Of a stretch of DNA of 64,000 nt, positions 24,306 through 35,724 are shown piece by piece; position 1 is the first letter of the stretch; each line of letters starts with the position of its first letter. Source of the DNA: Okapia johnstoni (Eukaryota; Chordata; Mammalia; Artiodactyla; Giraffidae); contig CM044322.1 in NCBI GenBank assembly GCA_024291935.2, positions 72,469,405-72,533,404 of the forward strand, given 5' to 3'. Both the position numbers and the translations under genes were made by a program. The notes below the pieces were generated by a model, which was not told the DNA's origin, searched no databases, and was given only the letters and a program-made list of their open reading frames with translations.

Positions 24306-24760
24306 TGTAACAGCTGAGCTCATTTGTCGCACTGCGCATGCGCGTCACGAGGTACTTGTTTGGTTGCGGGCTGCTTTGTGCGGTGCGCCCGTATGAGCTT
24401 CACCCTGAAAGCCCTGGTTACTGCTGCTTCACGGCTGTGTCCGCTGGGTCAACCGTGAGAGGAGAGAATATAGCGTATCTGCTGCCAGGTTGCTGCGTCA
24501 GCCAGGAGAGAGGCTGTTATGGCTGCCATGCCAGCCAGGACAGAATAAACGTGTCTGTAGTTCCTGCGGCTCCTGGGGTCTCCACCCAGCCTCTTAGCTC
24601 GCTTCTTGCCTACCCTGGTTCAGCTACCCTTGTGAACAGTGTAAACAGCAAGATAATTGGCATCACAGACAGGAACAGCAAGACAACTGGAGTCATGAAC
24701 AGGAGGAAGAGCAATCCACTTACCATGCCTACAGACTTCTTCTAAGGAAAATTGCCTGCC
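24306..24760 (+). mobile_element. Possible ERV LTR plus leader fragment, CpG-rich
   Basis: CpG-dense start (GTCGCACTGCGCATGCGCGT), AATAAA at 24544-24549 followed by a GT-rich and pyrimidine-rich stretch as in an R/U5 region, then ATTGGCATCACAGACAGGAA, which resembles the primer-binding junction of class I endogenous retroviruses. A near-copy of that segment (ACTGGAGTCATGAACAGGAG) follows about 30 bp later. No gag-like coding was identified. Edges are uncertain and no target duplication was found. The 135-codon frame at 24338-24745 lies across it and is probably not a gene. Confidence 0.4.
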
Positions 24761-26065
24761 TACAGCCCCTATAACTTTGTGATTCTGTCTTAGATACAGC
24801 TGTCTGGGCAAAGGTGACCCAGTGGCAGCCATTCGTAGACTGACCAGCCCTGGCTAGATTAACCGGGACACTCAGATGGTTGCTTTCAGAAGTCAAGGGT
24901 GGAACTCTTGGAAGGAGGAGGTAGTTAGCAGCGGTAGTTGAGGTGGAAGGAGGCAGAGAAGGGAAAGGCCATGAGGACCATGTGCAAGATGAGGCTATAA
25001 GGAGGGAAAAACTTGGAGTGAATGGAGGCATAAGGAAAAAAAGACATGCACAGAGAGACAGAGAGAGAGAAGTGACTGAATCCCAATAGCCTTCTGGTTG
25101 CAGAATAACCGCCAGCTTGTCTATGCCCTAAAGCGGCTTGAGTGAACTCTTTGCTATCGAAACACCTCTTAGAATACCAAAGTTTTCAAATTATTTACAT
25201 TTTTACTACTGTGGTAGAATTAAAACACAGAATCAAAATTTTCCTATAATAAGCCTTTTGTTGATTTCTATTCCAAAATGCCATTTTGGGTGGGGGAAAA
25301 ATTAGTAAAAGTAGGCAGATTTCATGTAACATGAGATTTATCTTATCTGTGCTTATAGCAACTACATCTCATACACATTAATAGTTGTGACAAATACAGT
25401 TTATTGTAGGGCTTTACTTCTCTGAAAAATTGTTTTAGGTATTATAAAAATTTGGTTTGTTATTCATGAAAATGGCATCCATTTCAATTTGTAGAGTGTG
25501 GCAGTGGGAAATGGATGGGAACCACTGAGGAGTGTTCTTACATGCCTTTTCACAGAGTCAAATTGGGACTCAAAAGGTTAAGTTTCCTACCCAAGATCAT
25601 GCAGCTAGAACATGTCAGAGGCAGGACACAAATTTAAATCTTGACTTCATAAAGGAGCAGTTTGATGGACTAAAAATTCTAAAGGTTTCTACAACAAAAC
25701 AACTAGATCCTATATAAAACACAGTTGTTATTTCATTGCAGATTCATAATGAATAACTCTACAAGGACCAAAGCAGGCCTTAAAAATCATGAGCTAAAAC
25801 CAATACTGTGAATGGTAAGCATAAGTAAAAGGTTGCCCAGAGGACACATGCTGGTATGATGGCTGCCTTTAGGAGACTAAGTCTTTGGCCATCAGCAGAG
25901 TAGGGGAGCTGAACCCAAGACCCTGCAGTTAAGCCAAGGATTCGCTAGGGTATAAAGCTTTCCATGGTCAGGAGTGCTTCTAGTAAAAGCCCAAATGCAA
26001 ATTCTAATTGAGGAAAGAATCATTTTAGTTCTCCAGGTAATAAAAACCAAATATGACCTCACTAC
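24761..26065. other. Intergenic, no gene recognised
   Basis: 25540-25650 resembles a MIR end (AAGATCATGCAGCTAGAACA); otherwise unrecognised. No supported coding sequence. Confidence 0.5.
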
Positions 26066-27765
26066 CAAAGATCTAGAGATCTCTTCAAGAAAATTGGAGA
26101 TATCAAGGGAACATTCCATGCAAGGATGGATACGATAAAGGACAAAAGGAAGACAACAGAAGCAGAAGAGATTAAGAAGAGGTGGCAAGAATACAAAAGA
26201 ACTATACAAAAAAGGTCTTAATGACCCGGATAACCACAGTGGTGTGGTCACTCACCTAAACATCCTGGAGTGTGAAGTTAAGTGGGTCTTAGGAAGCACT
26301 ACTTATGAACAAAGCTAGTGGAAGTGATGGAATTCCACACAAGCTATTGAAAATCCTAAAGATGACGCTGTTCAAGTGCTGCACTCAATATGTCAGCAAA
26401 TTTGGAAAACTCAGCAGTGGCCAAAAGACTGGAAAAAAGTCAGTTTTCATTCCAATCCCAAAGAAGGGCAATGTCAAAGAATGTTCAAACTATCATACAA
26501 ATGTGCTCATTTCACATGCTAGCAAGGTTATACTCAAAATCTTTTAAGCTAGGCTTCAGATGTACAAGAACTGAGAACTTCCAGATGTACAAACTGGGTT
26601 TTGAAGACTGAGGAACCAGAAATCAAACTGCCAACATTCATTGGTTCATGGAGAAAGCAAGGAAATTTCAGGAAAACATCTACTACTGCTTCACTGATGA
26701 TGCTAAAGCCTTCAATTGTGTGGATCACACCAAACTGTGGAAAATTCTTAAAGAGATGGGAGTACCAGATCACCCTACCCATCACCTAAGAAACCTGTAT
26801 GTGGGTCAGAAATGAACAAAACCAGACATAGAACAATGGACTGGTTCCAAATTGGGAAAGTAGTTCATCAAGGCTATATATTGTCACCCTACTTATTTAA
26901 CTTATATGCAGAGTACATCGTGAGAAATGCCAGGCTGGATGAAGCATAAGCTAGAATCAAGATTTCTGGGAGAAATATCAATAACCTCAGATATGCAGAT
27001 GACACCACCCTTATGGCAGAAAGCAAAGAGGAACTGAAGAGCCTCTTGATGAAAGTCTAAGAGAAGAGTGAAAGAGCCAGCTTGAAACTCAACATGCAAA
27101 AAACTAAGATCATGGCATCTGCACCCATCACTTCATGGCAAATAGAAGGGAAAAATTGGAAACAGTGGCAGATTTTTTTTTCCTCAGGCTCCAAAATCAC
27201 TGCAGACACTGACTGCAGCCATGAAATCAAAAGACGCTTGTTCCTTGGAAGGAAAGCTGACAAACCTAGTAGACAACATATTTAAAAGATGAGGCATCAT
27301 TTTGTTGAAAAGGGTCTACATAGTCAAATTTATGTTTTTTCCAGTAGTCATGTATGGGTGTGACAGTTGGATGTAAAGAAAGCTGAGCACTGAAGATTTG
27401 ATGTTTTCAAACTGTGGTGCTGGAGAAGACTCTTGAGAGTTCTTGGACTGCAAGGATATCAAACCAGTCAATCCTAAAGGAAATTGATCCTAAATATTCA
27501 TTAGAAGGACTGACACTGAAGCTGAAGCTCCAAAACTTTGGGCACCTATGTGAAGAGACAACTCATTGGAAAAGACCCTGATGCTGGGAAAGATTGAAGG
27601 CAAAAGGAGAAGAGGGCGGCAGAGGATGAGATGTTGGATAGTATCACTGACTCGATGGACATGAATTTAAGCAAAATCCAGGTGATAGCAAGGGAGCCTG
27701 GTGTGCTGCAGTCCAGGGGGTTGCAAAGAGTGAGACACAACTTAGTGACTGAACAACAATGAACA
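26066..27765 (+). mobile_element. BovB LINE, about 1.7 kb, older and more decayed copy
   Basis: Begins in the linker before the reverse transcriptase (AAGATCTAGAGATCTCTTCA, the DLFKKI-type stretch) and runs to the 3' end (about CTTAGTGACTGAACAACAAT). Several frameshifts leave only fragments of 60-80 codons, yet YADD is still encoded at 26992-27003. Its loss of frame is clearly worse than in the copy at 20.4 kb, and both share the orientation. Confidence 0.9.
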
Positions 27766-28124
27766 ACAACAAATCAAAAATCAGTAAACACACAAGAAAT
27801 AAACAACCACAAGAATGCCCAGTGCCTAAACCTGAAAGAGGGAACAATCAGCCTCGGCAAAGTTGAGTTCTTGCTGTTTATTAGAGGCACCCAGAGGGAC
27901 TGATAAAATTACAGATTCCTGGGCCAGTTAGAATATCCTGAAATAGAGTGGCGGCAGCAATAGCTCTTTGGGTAATCCAGATACACACAAAAGTTTGGGG
28001 ATTACTGGTTTAGCGGTATTAGTTCTATGGAATCCGGAAGGAAAGATACTCCAAAGAGCCTCTGAGATACATAACTTAGAATCCTGTAACAATAGTATTA
28101 GAGGTGGGAGTAGTAATGATTGCT

Positions 28125-28330
28125 AGCATTTACAGCCGCTCTTCACATGCCAGGTGCTATTTCTAAGTGCTTTATATGTTATTTCCTTCCCACAGGAACC
28201 CTCTGAAAGTAAGCACTGCTATTATCTCCATTTTATAGAGTAGGAAACTGATGTGTAGAGAGGGTTTTCCTAAGGTTACATAGCTAGTAAGTAGCAAAGC
28301 CTAAATTTGATCTCAGAAAGTCTTACTCCA
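28125..28330 (+). repeat. MIR SINE
   Basis: CACATGCCAGGTGCTATTTC, TTTTATAGAGTAGGAAACTG, AAGGTTACATAGCTAGTAAG: a well-preserved MIR. Confidence 0.85.
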
Positions 28331-28639
28331 AAATTCTCCTCTGAGCATTTATGCCATACAATTGCGCCATCCTAACTAGCCCCTTCTCCTTTTTTTAGTA
28401 GATGCGGAGTTGAAAGGGGAGAGGGAGTCTAGAGGATAACTGAGAGGAAGGTGGAGAGCCCATTGGGCCCCCTTCCCACCTGTCACCAATCCCTGCTACA
28501 TTAACAAGAGGAGGACAGCGAGGGGCTCCGAGAGGGGTGAGGAGAAAGAAAGGCCTCCCCGTCCAGCCTGAACGCTCTGCTAGTGACTTCCTGCTGGCCC
28601 GTCCGTGTGTCTAAGGAATGGCCAAGTCTGCTCCCTTTG

Positions 28640-28885
28640 TCTGCCATGTCTTTCTCTGCATCAGTATCTGACAAGATCCTCCTAATCCTTCAAGGCTCTC
28701 TGGAAAAGCCTTCAGGAACCCTCCACCCTGACCAGGCTTATGATAACAGCCATTTTTGCAGTGATAAATGTTCACCTCTTTCTCTAGCTATGTATTCCTT
28801 AAAAGCAGGGACCCCACAGTCCTCTTTATCACTGTAGTCCCCATCCTTGGCACTTACAGACACAATAATGTTGAACAGAAATGAA
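28640..28885 (+). repeat. L2 LINE 3' end
   Basis: ATCCTTCAAGGCTCTCTGGA, AGCAGGGACCCCACAGTCCT, CCTTGGCACTTACAGACACA and terminal AGAAATGAATGAG follow the L2 3' terminus. Confidence 0.65.
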
Positions 28886-30894
28886 TGAGGGACCTACGAT
28901 GTGCAGACACCACTAAACCCTGTGGATCTAGGAGGACTTTGCATTGCCCTGATTGCGGGGAATGTGTGACCCCGGTAAGAGGAGCAGCTGGGCTCCTAAA
29001 CGCCGCTGGCCAGCTGTGTCACTGGGAATCAGCCACTTCCCGCGAGAAATTCTTTCCTGGTAGAAAAAGATTTATAAAACCTCTGGAGGTGTTTTCTGCA
29101 GTTCTGTTAACTCTTGTTTCCACGAAGAGACATCTCGAATAGAAAGACCTGTGTGCCTGTGATTTGCAGGTGGGAGGGAGCCCAAGAAGGGGAGCGGAAA
29201 CGGCCACCTCCTGGTGGTGCCCATAGGGCGGCAGGTGACCCAGTGCGGAGGAGAGGGGAGCTGACAGGCCGGGAAGAGAGGAGGGTGCCTCAGGGGCCAG
29301 CCTGGGCGGAGGCCATGCCCCTAGGTACGGCCGGTCTGGTTGCCAGTCAGAGGCTGCTCTGCATGGTCTGTCTCTTTCAGGTCGGGTGGAAGGAGCTAGC
29401 TTCCTATTGCCCCCTCTCCTCAGCCAGCCTGATTCAGAGTCCGGGAACCCTCAGGCCACACTAGCTCCCACAGGCCGCCGCACAACATTAGTTTGGGCCT
29501 TGCATACTAACTGACTCCACGCTGGATTCCAGGACTTAATTGTGAGCCCATCACGACCCCTTCTGTCCTCAGATAGGAATGTGCACAGACTCGCAGCAGA
29601 AACTGGGGCTGCACAAGTACGGGAGGCTGGAGCAGGGGCCGGGGGGGATCTTGAGTGTTGTTAAGCTTTGCCCAGATGGATGTGTGGCCATCCTCTAAAG
29701 GGTGAGAGGAAACAAGACCAGGAGGCCCAGCTAGCGCCTCAGAGGTCAGGGAGGAGGTAGTGACCTCCCGTGAATTTTCCTAGTGGAAAACCCAGGGTCA
29801 TAACCCAGGGTGGAGAGTTAATGCATCTCCCAGATATGGGCTACTTCTGATCGTAGACGTTTCCCAGATGACTTGTCCAGGCCTGGCCAGCAAAGCCTGG
29901 CCTCGGCAGAACCTGGATGGATGAAGTTTGGGCAGAGAGGTCAGCACTGCCAACAGTATTCAGGAGCCCCAAATCTGTCTTCTTTCCAGAGTGAGTCAGT
30001 CCAGGCTGCCCTAGCATACTACCTCACCTGGTCCCCACTGCAGGGCCCCAGCACCGTCTGGGGTTCCAGGCCTGGACCTGGGCAAGAAGGACTAAAAGTG
30101 TTGAAGCCCTGAATTTGCGCATCAAGCCCCTGCTGGTTCATCCACCTCTAACTTCAGACCTTAGTTCTGACAACAAGCTTTCTCCCTTATTTTTGAGGCC
30201 CAGTTCCTCACACCCTGAAGACCTCGGCCTCTCTGCCAGTCTTTTAGTAAAGACTCAATCGGGTAAACCCCTGCCTCTGGGGGCTGCCAGCTACCCACTC
30301 CTCCTGTTCTTGTCCAGGCACAGCAAACCTTTTCTAGGCACCTGTGGCAGCCACCATTAATCAATCACATCACTCTTTTCTACTTTTTCTGCTGAGGTCA
30401 GACTTAAATCCCTCCTTGACTCAGAGCGCCAGATGGGCACTACCAATTCATCAGATCTGGCATGGGAATTCCCATTCCCTCCTAATCTCAGAGAGATACT
30501 GACATTATTCTACCTAGTTTAGGAAGAAGAGAATTTGGGAAAGAAAGAAGATACAAGAATCTTCTCTGGTTCTTAATCCAAAGTGGGAAATATGCTCTAA
30601 TGAGACTGGGCAAAGTTCCAGAATGTCACAGGGACCACTAGCTTTATCCAATGTTTCCCTCATTAAAAAAGCCAAGTGCATGATCTCCATTTACCTCAGG
30701 GGAAGTCCTACCTTTCATTCAGCAATAAACTCTCATCTCACACCTCTTTCATGCTGTTTGCTGTCAAGTACATACAGAGATGTCTATGTATATGACACTG
30801 TCCTTGCCCAACTGGACTCAAAGTTCACTTCCTCAGTATTCCCTGAGTGTGTCTTTGGGAGTCTTAAGCTCTGACTTACAATGTAGATCTAAGG
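28886..30894. other. Intergenic, no gene recognised
   Basis: Moderately G+C-rich at 28900-29500 with overlapping short frames (up to 116 codons at 29114-29464). I recognise no domain and no repeat here. Confidence 0.5.
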
Positions 30895-31195
30895 CATTGG
30901 TTTCCTAAAACTTGTGCTTCAGAATCACTGGCAAGTTTGTTAAAAATACAGATGCCTGAGCTCTACCTTATTCACACTAAGAATCTCCTAGATTAGGGCC
31001 CGAGATTCTGGTCCTATACCAGTATTTTAAAGGGTAGCCCACAGAGCACTGGCGTTATGAATATGTGAGAACTTCTGATAAATATAAATTCTCCCTCTCT
31101 ACCACAGACTCTGGAGATGGGGCCCAGCAATCTGAGTTTAACAGCCCTTCAGGTGATTCTGGTGAATACAAAAGTCTAAGAACCACTGCTTTAGG
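30895..31195. mobile_element. MER5-like hAT relic(s)
   Basis: CTTCAGAATCACTGGCAAGT, GTTAAAAATACAGATGCCTG and the end AAGTCTAAGAACCACTGCTT match the two ends of MER5A-type elements. The length suggests more than one partial copy or an internal insertion. Confidence 0.55.
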
Positions 31196-32514
31196 TGGTT
31201 CTGAGACAGATTCAAGTTTAAGTACCATTGATCCAAGGGGACTTCCAGAATTCTGATTCTAGCTGCTATTCCTTTGGGCACATCCAGTGCAGCCCAGTAG
31301 ATAGCGAGAAAACACTGGAGCATCTTTAATCTTTTCTAGGGGACCGTCATGTTGCAAGGGAGAGGCTGGAGGAGACAACTTCTCCAGGCTATTGCTGTAC
31401 CTGGCATTAGTTTCTACTAGCTGTTAGACCACTAGCCAGCCAAAGGCCCTTCTGAAAGGTTCTATTCAGAGTTGTTAAATGAGCAAATACCATCACTTTT
31501 TTCCTTTTCGCTGCACCTGGAGCTGTGACCAGAGTGTTGGCAGCTGCACCTGTGGCCCCAGGAAAGGGTCAGAGCAAAAAAAGATGAATCCTTTCCTGTG
31601 GGGGAGCTGGGTCCCTTGGAAGGAGCTAGCCAGTGGGTTAGGAAGAGAGCATGTCTACTGGAAAATTGGGCTAATTCCTTGGAGTGGGAAAACCCTTAAC
31701 TATATAGAATTTGTAGAAATATTCCCAGCACAGTGCTTACATTTGAAAGGTGCCTGAATGCTGGGCTGTGCTATATGCTTAACAGATGGTCTCTGGGGGT
31801 CTCTCAACCTGAGTGGGACACATGGACAGGCCAACCCCCCACAGACAATCCAACAGCAGCATTAAAACCAAGGTTGGAACCTGCGCTGTAGCACAGTCAG
31901 GAGTCAGGGCATGGGGGTGGAAGCTGCCGACCCTTCTAGCTGCAGACAGAGCAGAGGTTTAAATCCGTCCTGTCCTCCACGGCCTGCATCACAGGACCAA
32001 CACAGGGCTCTGCAAGGAGCTGGCCGCCGAGTGGAGGGAATTACACAGCCATGCATCCTCTCTCAGGGGTCCACACTCATAATCATTTCCACAGTGCAGT
32101 GTAAGTCCTTGGTTTTGAGGTCAACTACAGTTTATTTTTTAACTTCCCATCCTTTGATTCACTCAGGGATCAGGAACAAATCCCCTGGTATTCTAGAAAA
32201 TCATACAGCCTTTGACTTGTTGAATCTGAGCCCTAGAAGGGGTCAAATGCCCTTCCTCTCCATTCCAGAAATCTCTTCGTACTAGCAGTGACATCAGGTA
32301 ACTTCCATGCCCTTTCCCAGCCTCAATCTTTTTATCAGCAAAATAGGGACAACACTGTCAATTTCACAGTGCCCTTATATCATGTTACAGGCAATTAGCA
32401 AATTCTAATTTCCTACTCACTTTCTTCTTTGGGCTGAAGAAGTCAATGCCCAAGCCACAAAGTGTAGAAGTGGGGCCTGAGTCCGGTTTCTCCGTCTCTC
32501 CCTCCAGAATTCCA
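31196..32514. other. Intergenic, no gene recognised
   Basis: No repeat or coding sequence that I can support. Confidence 0.5.
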
Positions 32515-33205
32515 TTGCAATGAATTGGACGTACCCTCAAAAGGATATGCTGTAGTTGTGAGCCCTGGTACATGAGTGCATGCATGCTCAGTCGCTCAGT
32601 TGTGTCTGACTCTTTGGATCCCATGAACTGTAGCCCACCAGGCTCCTCTGTCCATGGAATACTGGACAAGAATACTGGAGTGGATTGCCGTTTCCTCCTC
32701 CAGGGTTCTTCCCTACCAAGGGATCGAAACCACATCTCCTGCAGCTCCTGCATTGGCAGGTGGATTCTTTACCACTGAGCCTCAAGGAAGCTGAGAATAT
32801 GACCTTATTTGGAAATAGGGTCTTTGCAGATGTAATCAAGTTAAGATGAAGTCATATTGGACTAGAGTTGGCCCAAGTACAATGATTTATATCTTTATAA
32901 GAGAAAGGAAACTGAAACTTGGATACAGAGACACACAAAGAAAAAAAAATAGTGTAAAAATGAAGGCAGAGATGGGACTGATGCAGCTGTGAGCTACCAA
33001 TGCCAAGAACGCGTGGGAGCCACGGGAAGGGAGGATGAGGCGAGGAAAGACTCTGCCCTGGGGCCTTCACAGGGCCTGAGGCCCTGCCAGGACCTTGATC
33101 TCAGACTTGTAGACCAGAAAACTGTGGAAGAATAAATTTCTACTGTTTTAAGCCACCTAGATTGTGGCAGTTTGTTCTGGGAACTTTAGGAAACTAATAC
33201 CTGCA
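32515..33205 (+). mobile_element. MaLR-type LTR, split by a Bov-tA
   Basis: Left piece 32515-32571 (CCCTCAAAAGGATATGCTGT, GAGCCCTGGTAC) and right piece 32793-33205 (GACCTTATTTGGAAATAGGG, TCTTTGCAGATGTAATCAAG, AATAAATTTCTACTGTTTTA, GGAAACTAATAC) are collinear parts of one MaLR/MLT1-like LTR. The Bov-tA lies exactly between them. The family is assigned from recall. Confidence 0.65.
32572..32792 (-). repeat. Bov-tA SINE inside the MaLR LTR
   Basis: Reverse copy: CAGTCGCTCAGTTGTGTCTG, ATACTGGAGTGGATTGCCGT, GCATTGGCAGGTGGATTCTT, CCACTGAGCCTCAAGGAAGC. Full-length type. Confidence 0.9.
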
Positions 33206-33369
33206 TCCTTCCCTCAAACCTGAAGCGTGGCTGCTGATCTTCCCTTGGCCGACCCAGTTCCCATCAGCAGTCTCTGCTTTCCTGCTGATCTCCACCCTTA
33301 TCTGACTTTCCATAAAACAAAATAATATTTTACGTGTGAATCTTGCTTTATAGTTTACAAGTCATCAAC
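33206..33369. other. Short intergenic stretch, nothing recognised
   Basis: Unique-looking sequence between the MaLR LTR and a MIR. Confidence 0.4.
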
Positions 33370-34060
33370 AACATACAAGTTTTCACTCAACTCTCACAGT
33401 CACCCTGAGAGATTTAAGGTTGTTGACTTAAAATATGGTCAAACCTAACAGTTGAGAGTTATATTTTATTCAGTGGGAATTTTTAGGACCTCAAGCCCAG
33501 GAGACAGCCTTTTAAGTAAGCCTGAGAGAACTGCTCTGAGCCAGTAGGGGTGGGGGAGGGGTCAGGTTATATAGAAGTTTGCAACAAAGGGCGGTAGTCT
33601 GAATGTCAGAAGATTATTATTAATTACGGAAAACCAGATATCTCAAGTTAAGGAATTTAGCTCTTTTCTATCCTGGGATGACGCAAGAGTCTAGCTCACT
33701 GAAATTATTCCTTTCATATACATCTCAGCTGTCTGGGGCCAGTATCCTGCTATTATTTTTCACATCCTTAGTTCTTTGCTCACTGTAGGGAGTGGTGGCA
33801 GCCTCGTGGCTGCCAGATAACAGGCATTGATCTTCCTGGGTGCCCTTAGGGCTCAGAAATTCACAGTTGGACAGCTAGAGTTGCTGATGACTACGATATC
33901 CTTGTTCATGGCAGGAAATACTACATTTCTCAAGGTTTGGTGAATCCATTTTATAGATGTGGAAACTAAAGACTAGAGAGATTAAAATGATTATATTTTG
34001 ATCTCATGACAAATAAGTGGAAAAGCCAAGGATGAACCTCTATATTCTGATCCTTAAGCC
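33370..34060 (+). repeat. MIR SINE, interrupted by a solo LTR
   Basis: Left piece about 33370-33420 (CTCTCACAGTCACCCTGAGA) and right piece about 33937-34060 (CATTTTATAGATGTGGAAAC) join into a MIR once the LTR at 33421-33932 is removed. Confidence 0.65.
33421..33932 (-). mobile_element. Solo ERV LTR (512 bp) with 4-bp target duplication
   Basis: Bounded by TG (33421) and CA (33932), with AGGT immediately on both sides (33417-33420 and 33933-33936). On the minus strand it has a TATATAA-type box near 33575 and AATAAA at 33470-33465, in the order expected for U3-R-U5. A 4-bp duplication is typical of class I ERVs. No internal retroviral sequence is present, so it is a recombined solo LTR. Confidence 0.75.
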
Positions 34061-35599
34061 AGGATTCTTTATTTGTGAAATTTAACAACACACATAAAGA
34101 TGCACAAAACACAAATGTATAGCTCAAGGTCAGCAGTACCCACATAACCACTAAGTAGGTCAAGGAACTGCCAGGTCCCAGACATCCTCTGTCAATCACT
34201 CCTCCTTCCTTCCATCCAAGGTAGTCACTGCCCCTCTCCAGGCCAGTGCTCTCTGTTCCATTCTGACTTTTGCATGATTCAGAATCAACAGAAAGCACAG
34301 GAAAGGACAGAAACCTGTGTAAGCCCTCTTAACTTCTCCCCCAAGGCCCAGGAGTTCCCTGACACTAGGACATTCTAAGGCTCTTCCCCATCCTAGTCTT
34401 TAGGAGAAAAGCAAAAACAAAACTCCCAACTGGCCTTGACATTTCAGAACCACAAAATCTGGGAGTGGTTGCCACTTTTTTGAAGCAGTCAAACTGCAGA
34501 CTTAACAGAGAGAGGGAGGGGGGAAGGCAGAGGACAGGCTCAAGAGCTGCAATCATAGTCAAGTTAAAGAAACAAAACATAACTAGCCTCCAATTAAAAT
34601 AAATAAATTAATTAAAAAAAAGAAACAAAACAAAAATTACCAAGTCCCTCAGAACCCTCTGGCTGGCACTGCTCTCTCCCCATCCCATCAGAGATGCCTC
34701 TGCTGTACTTGCAAAGGGTGGCTAGATCCACTTGATTTCAACCTAATCTTACTCGGAGTCAGGGGTAAACCACATGGATTCTTGAATCTTTCCTGCCTGA
34801 GTTCGTGACACCTCTCTTCTCCAGAAGTCTGTGCTCTGGTTCTTGGTATCATCGGAAAGGGCAAGATATGAGGAGAGTAAGAGAATGGGGGCTGATCAGA
34901 AAGCTCCAGCCAAGAATTTGTGCTGTCCTTCTCTTGCCTGACTTCTGGAAATTCACTTAACTTTTCTGGGCTGCTGATCCAGTCTTCTGAAGTGAGAGCA
35001 CCAGTCAAGTCCCTCTGGGGAGTTAACATTGATGAAGACATGAAATGCTCAAGCAGGTTCCCAAATGAGAAGGGACAAGCAGAGGGATTCTCTGCATGGG
35101 GTGAGACTCTGGGTCACCCGCACCCCCACCCCCGCAAGCTGTGGAGGTTCATTGTAACTATTTCTGTAGAGGGACTGAAGGCAGGAAAACCAGGGGCTCT
35201 GGAGGGACACAGGGGCTCAGGGGAAGCAACAGCGCAGCTGGCTGTCAGCGACACTCAGTGCCACCCTCTCCCTGCCGTCAGGCTGCTGCTGCGGAGCTGA
35301 GGCCCTGATGAAGGCAGGACAGCGTGAAGGGCTGGGAGCGCAGGATGGGCGGCCTCCTTGCTCAGGGCTCCTGTCTTTTCCATTGGTCCAGGGCAGGGCA
35401 GGTTCCTGAGCCCAAGCAGAAATTCACACTATTAGAGATTTTTTTTTTTTCCTAGGGAAAAGCCATGGCCTGCATTCCTGAAATCTGTTAGAAAAAGACT
35501 GGCTCTGTGGTCTAAAATTGGAAGCCCTGGGTTTAGTTAAGATCCTGTGATTTATAGGGAGCTTGAGCAAGTCACTTGAACTCTCTGATCCTCAGTTTC
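34061..35599. other. Intergenic, no gene recognised
   Basis: 34070-34280 may be old L1M sequence. 34590-34640 is A-rich low complexity. 34688-35300 has frames of about 120 codons on both strands without domains. 35510-35600 is MIR-like on the minus strand. Confidence 0.45.
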
Positions 35600-35720
35600 T
35601 GCATCTGATAATATTTTAAATTTATTGAGCACTTAGTATGTGCTAGGTAATGACCTAAATGCTTAATATGCATTCTCTCTAATATCTCCTCTGTCTACCT
35701 CACAGGGGAGGATCAAATAA
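35600..35720 (+). repeat. MIR fragment
   Basis: TTATTGAGCACTTAGTATGT and GCTAGGTAATGACCTAAATG mark the MIR core. Confidence 0.7.
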
Positions 35721-35724
35721 AAAA

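Noticed and set aside
24338..24745. 135-codon frame in the CpG-rich block as a gene
   Set aside because: No domain, and it crosses an AATAAA and an LTR-like junction. Kept only as part of the ERV-like feature.
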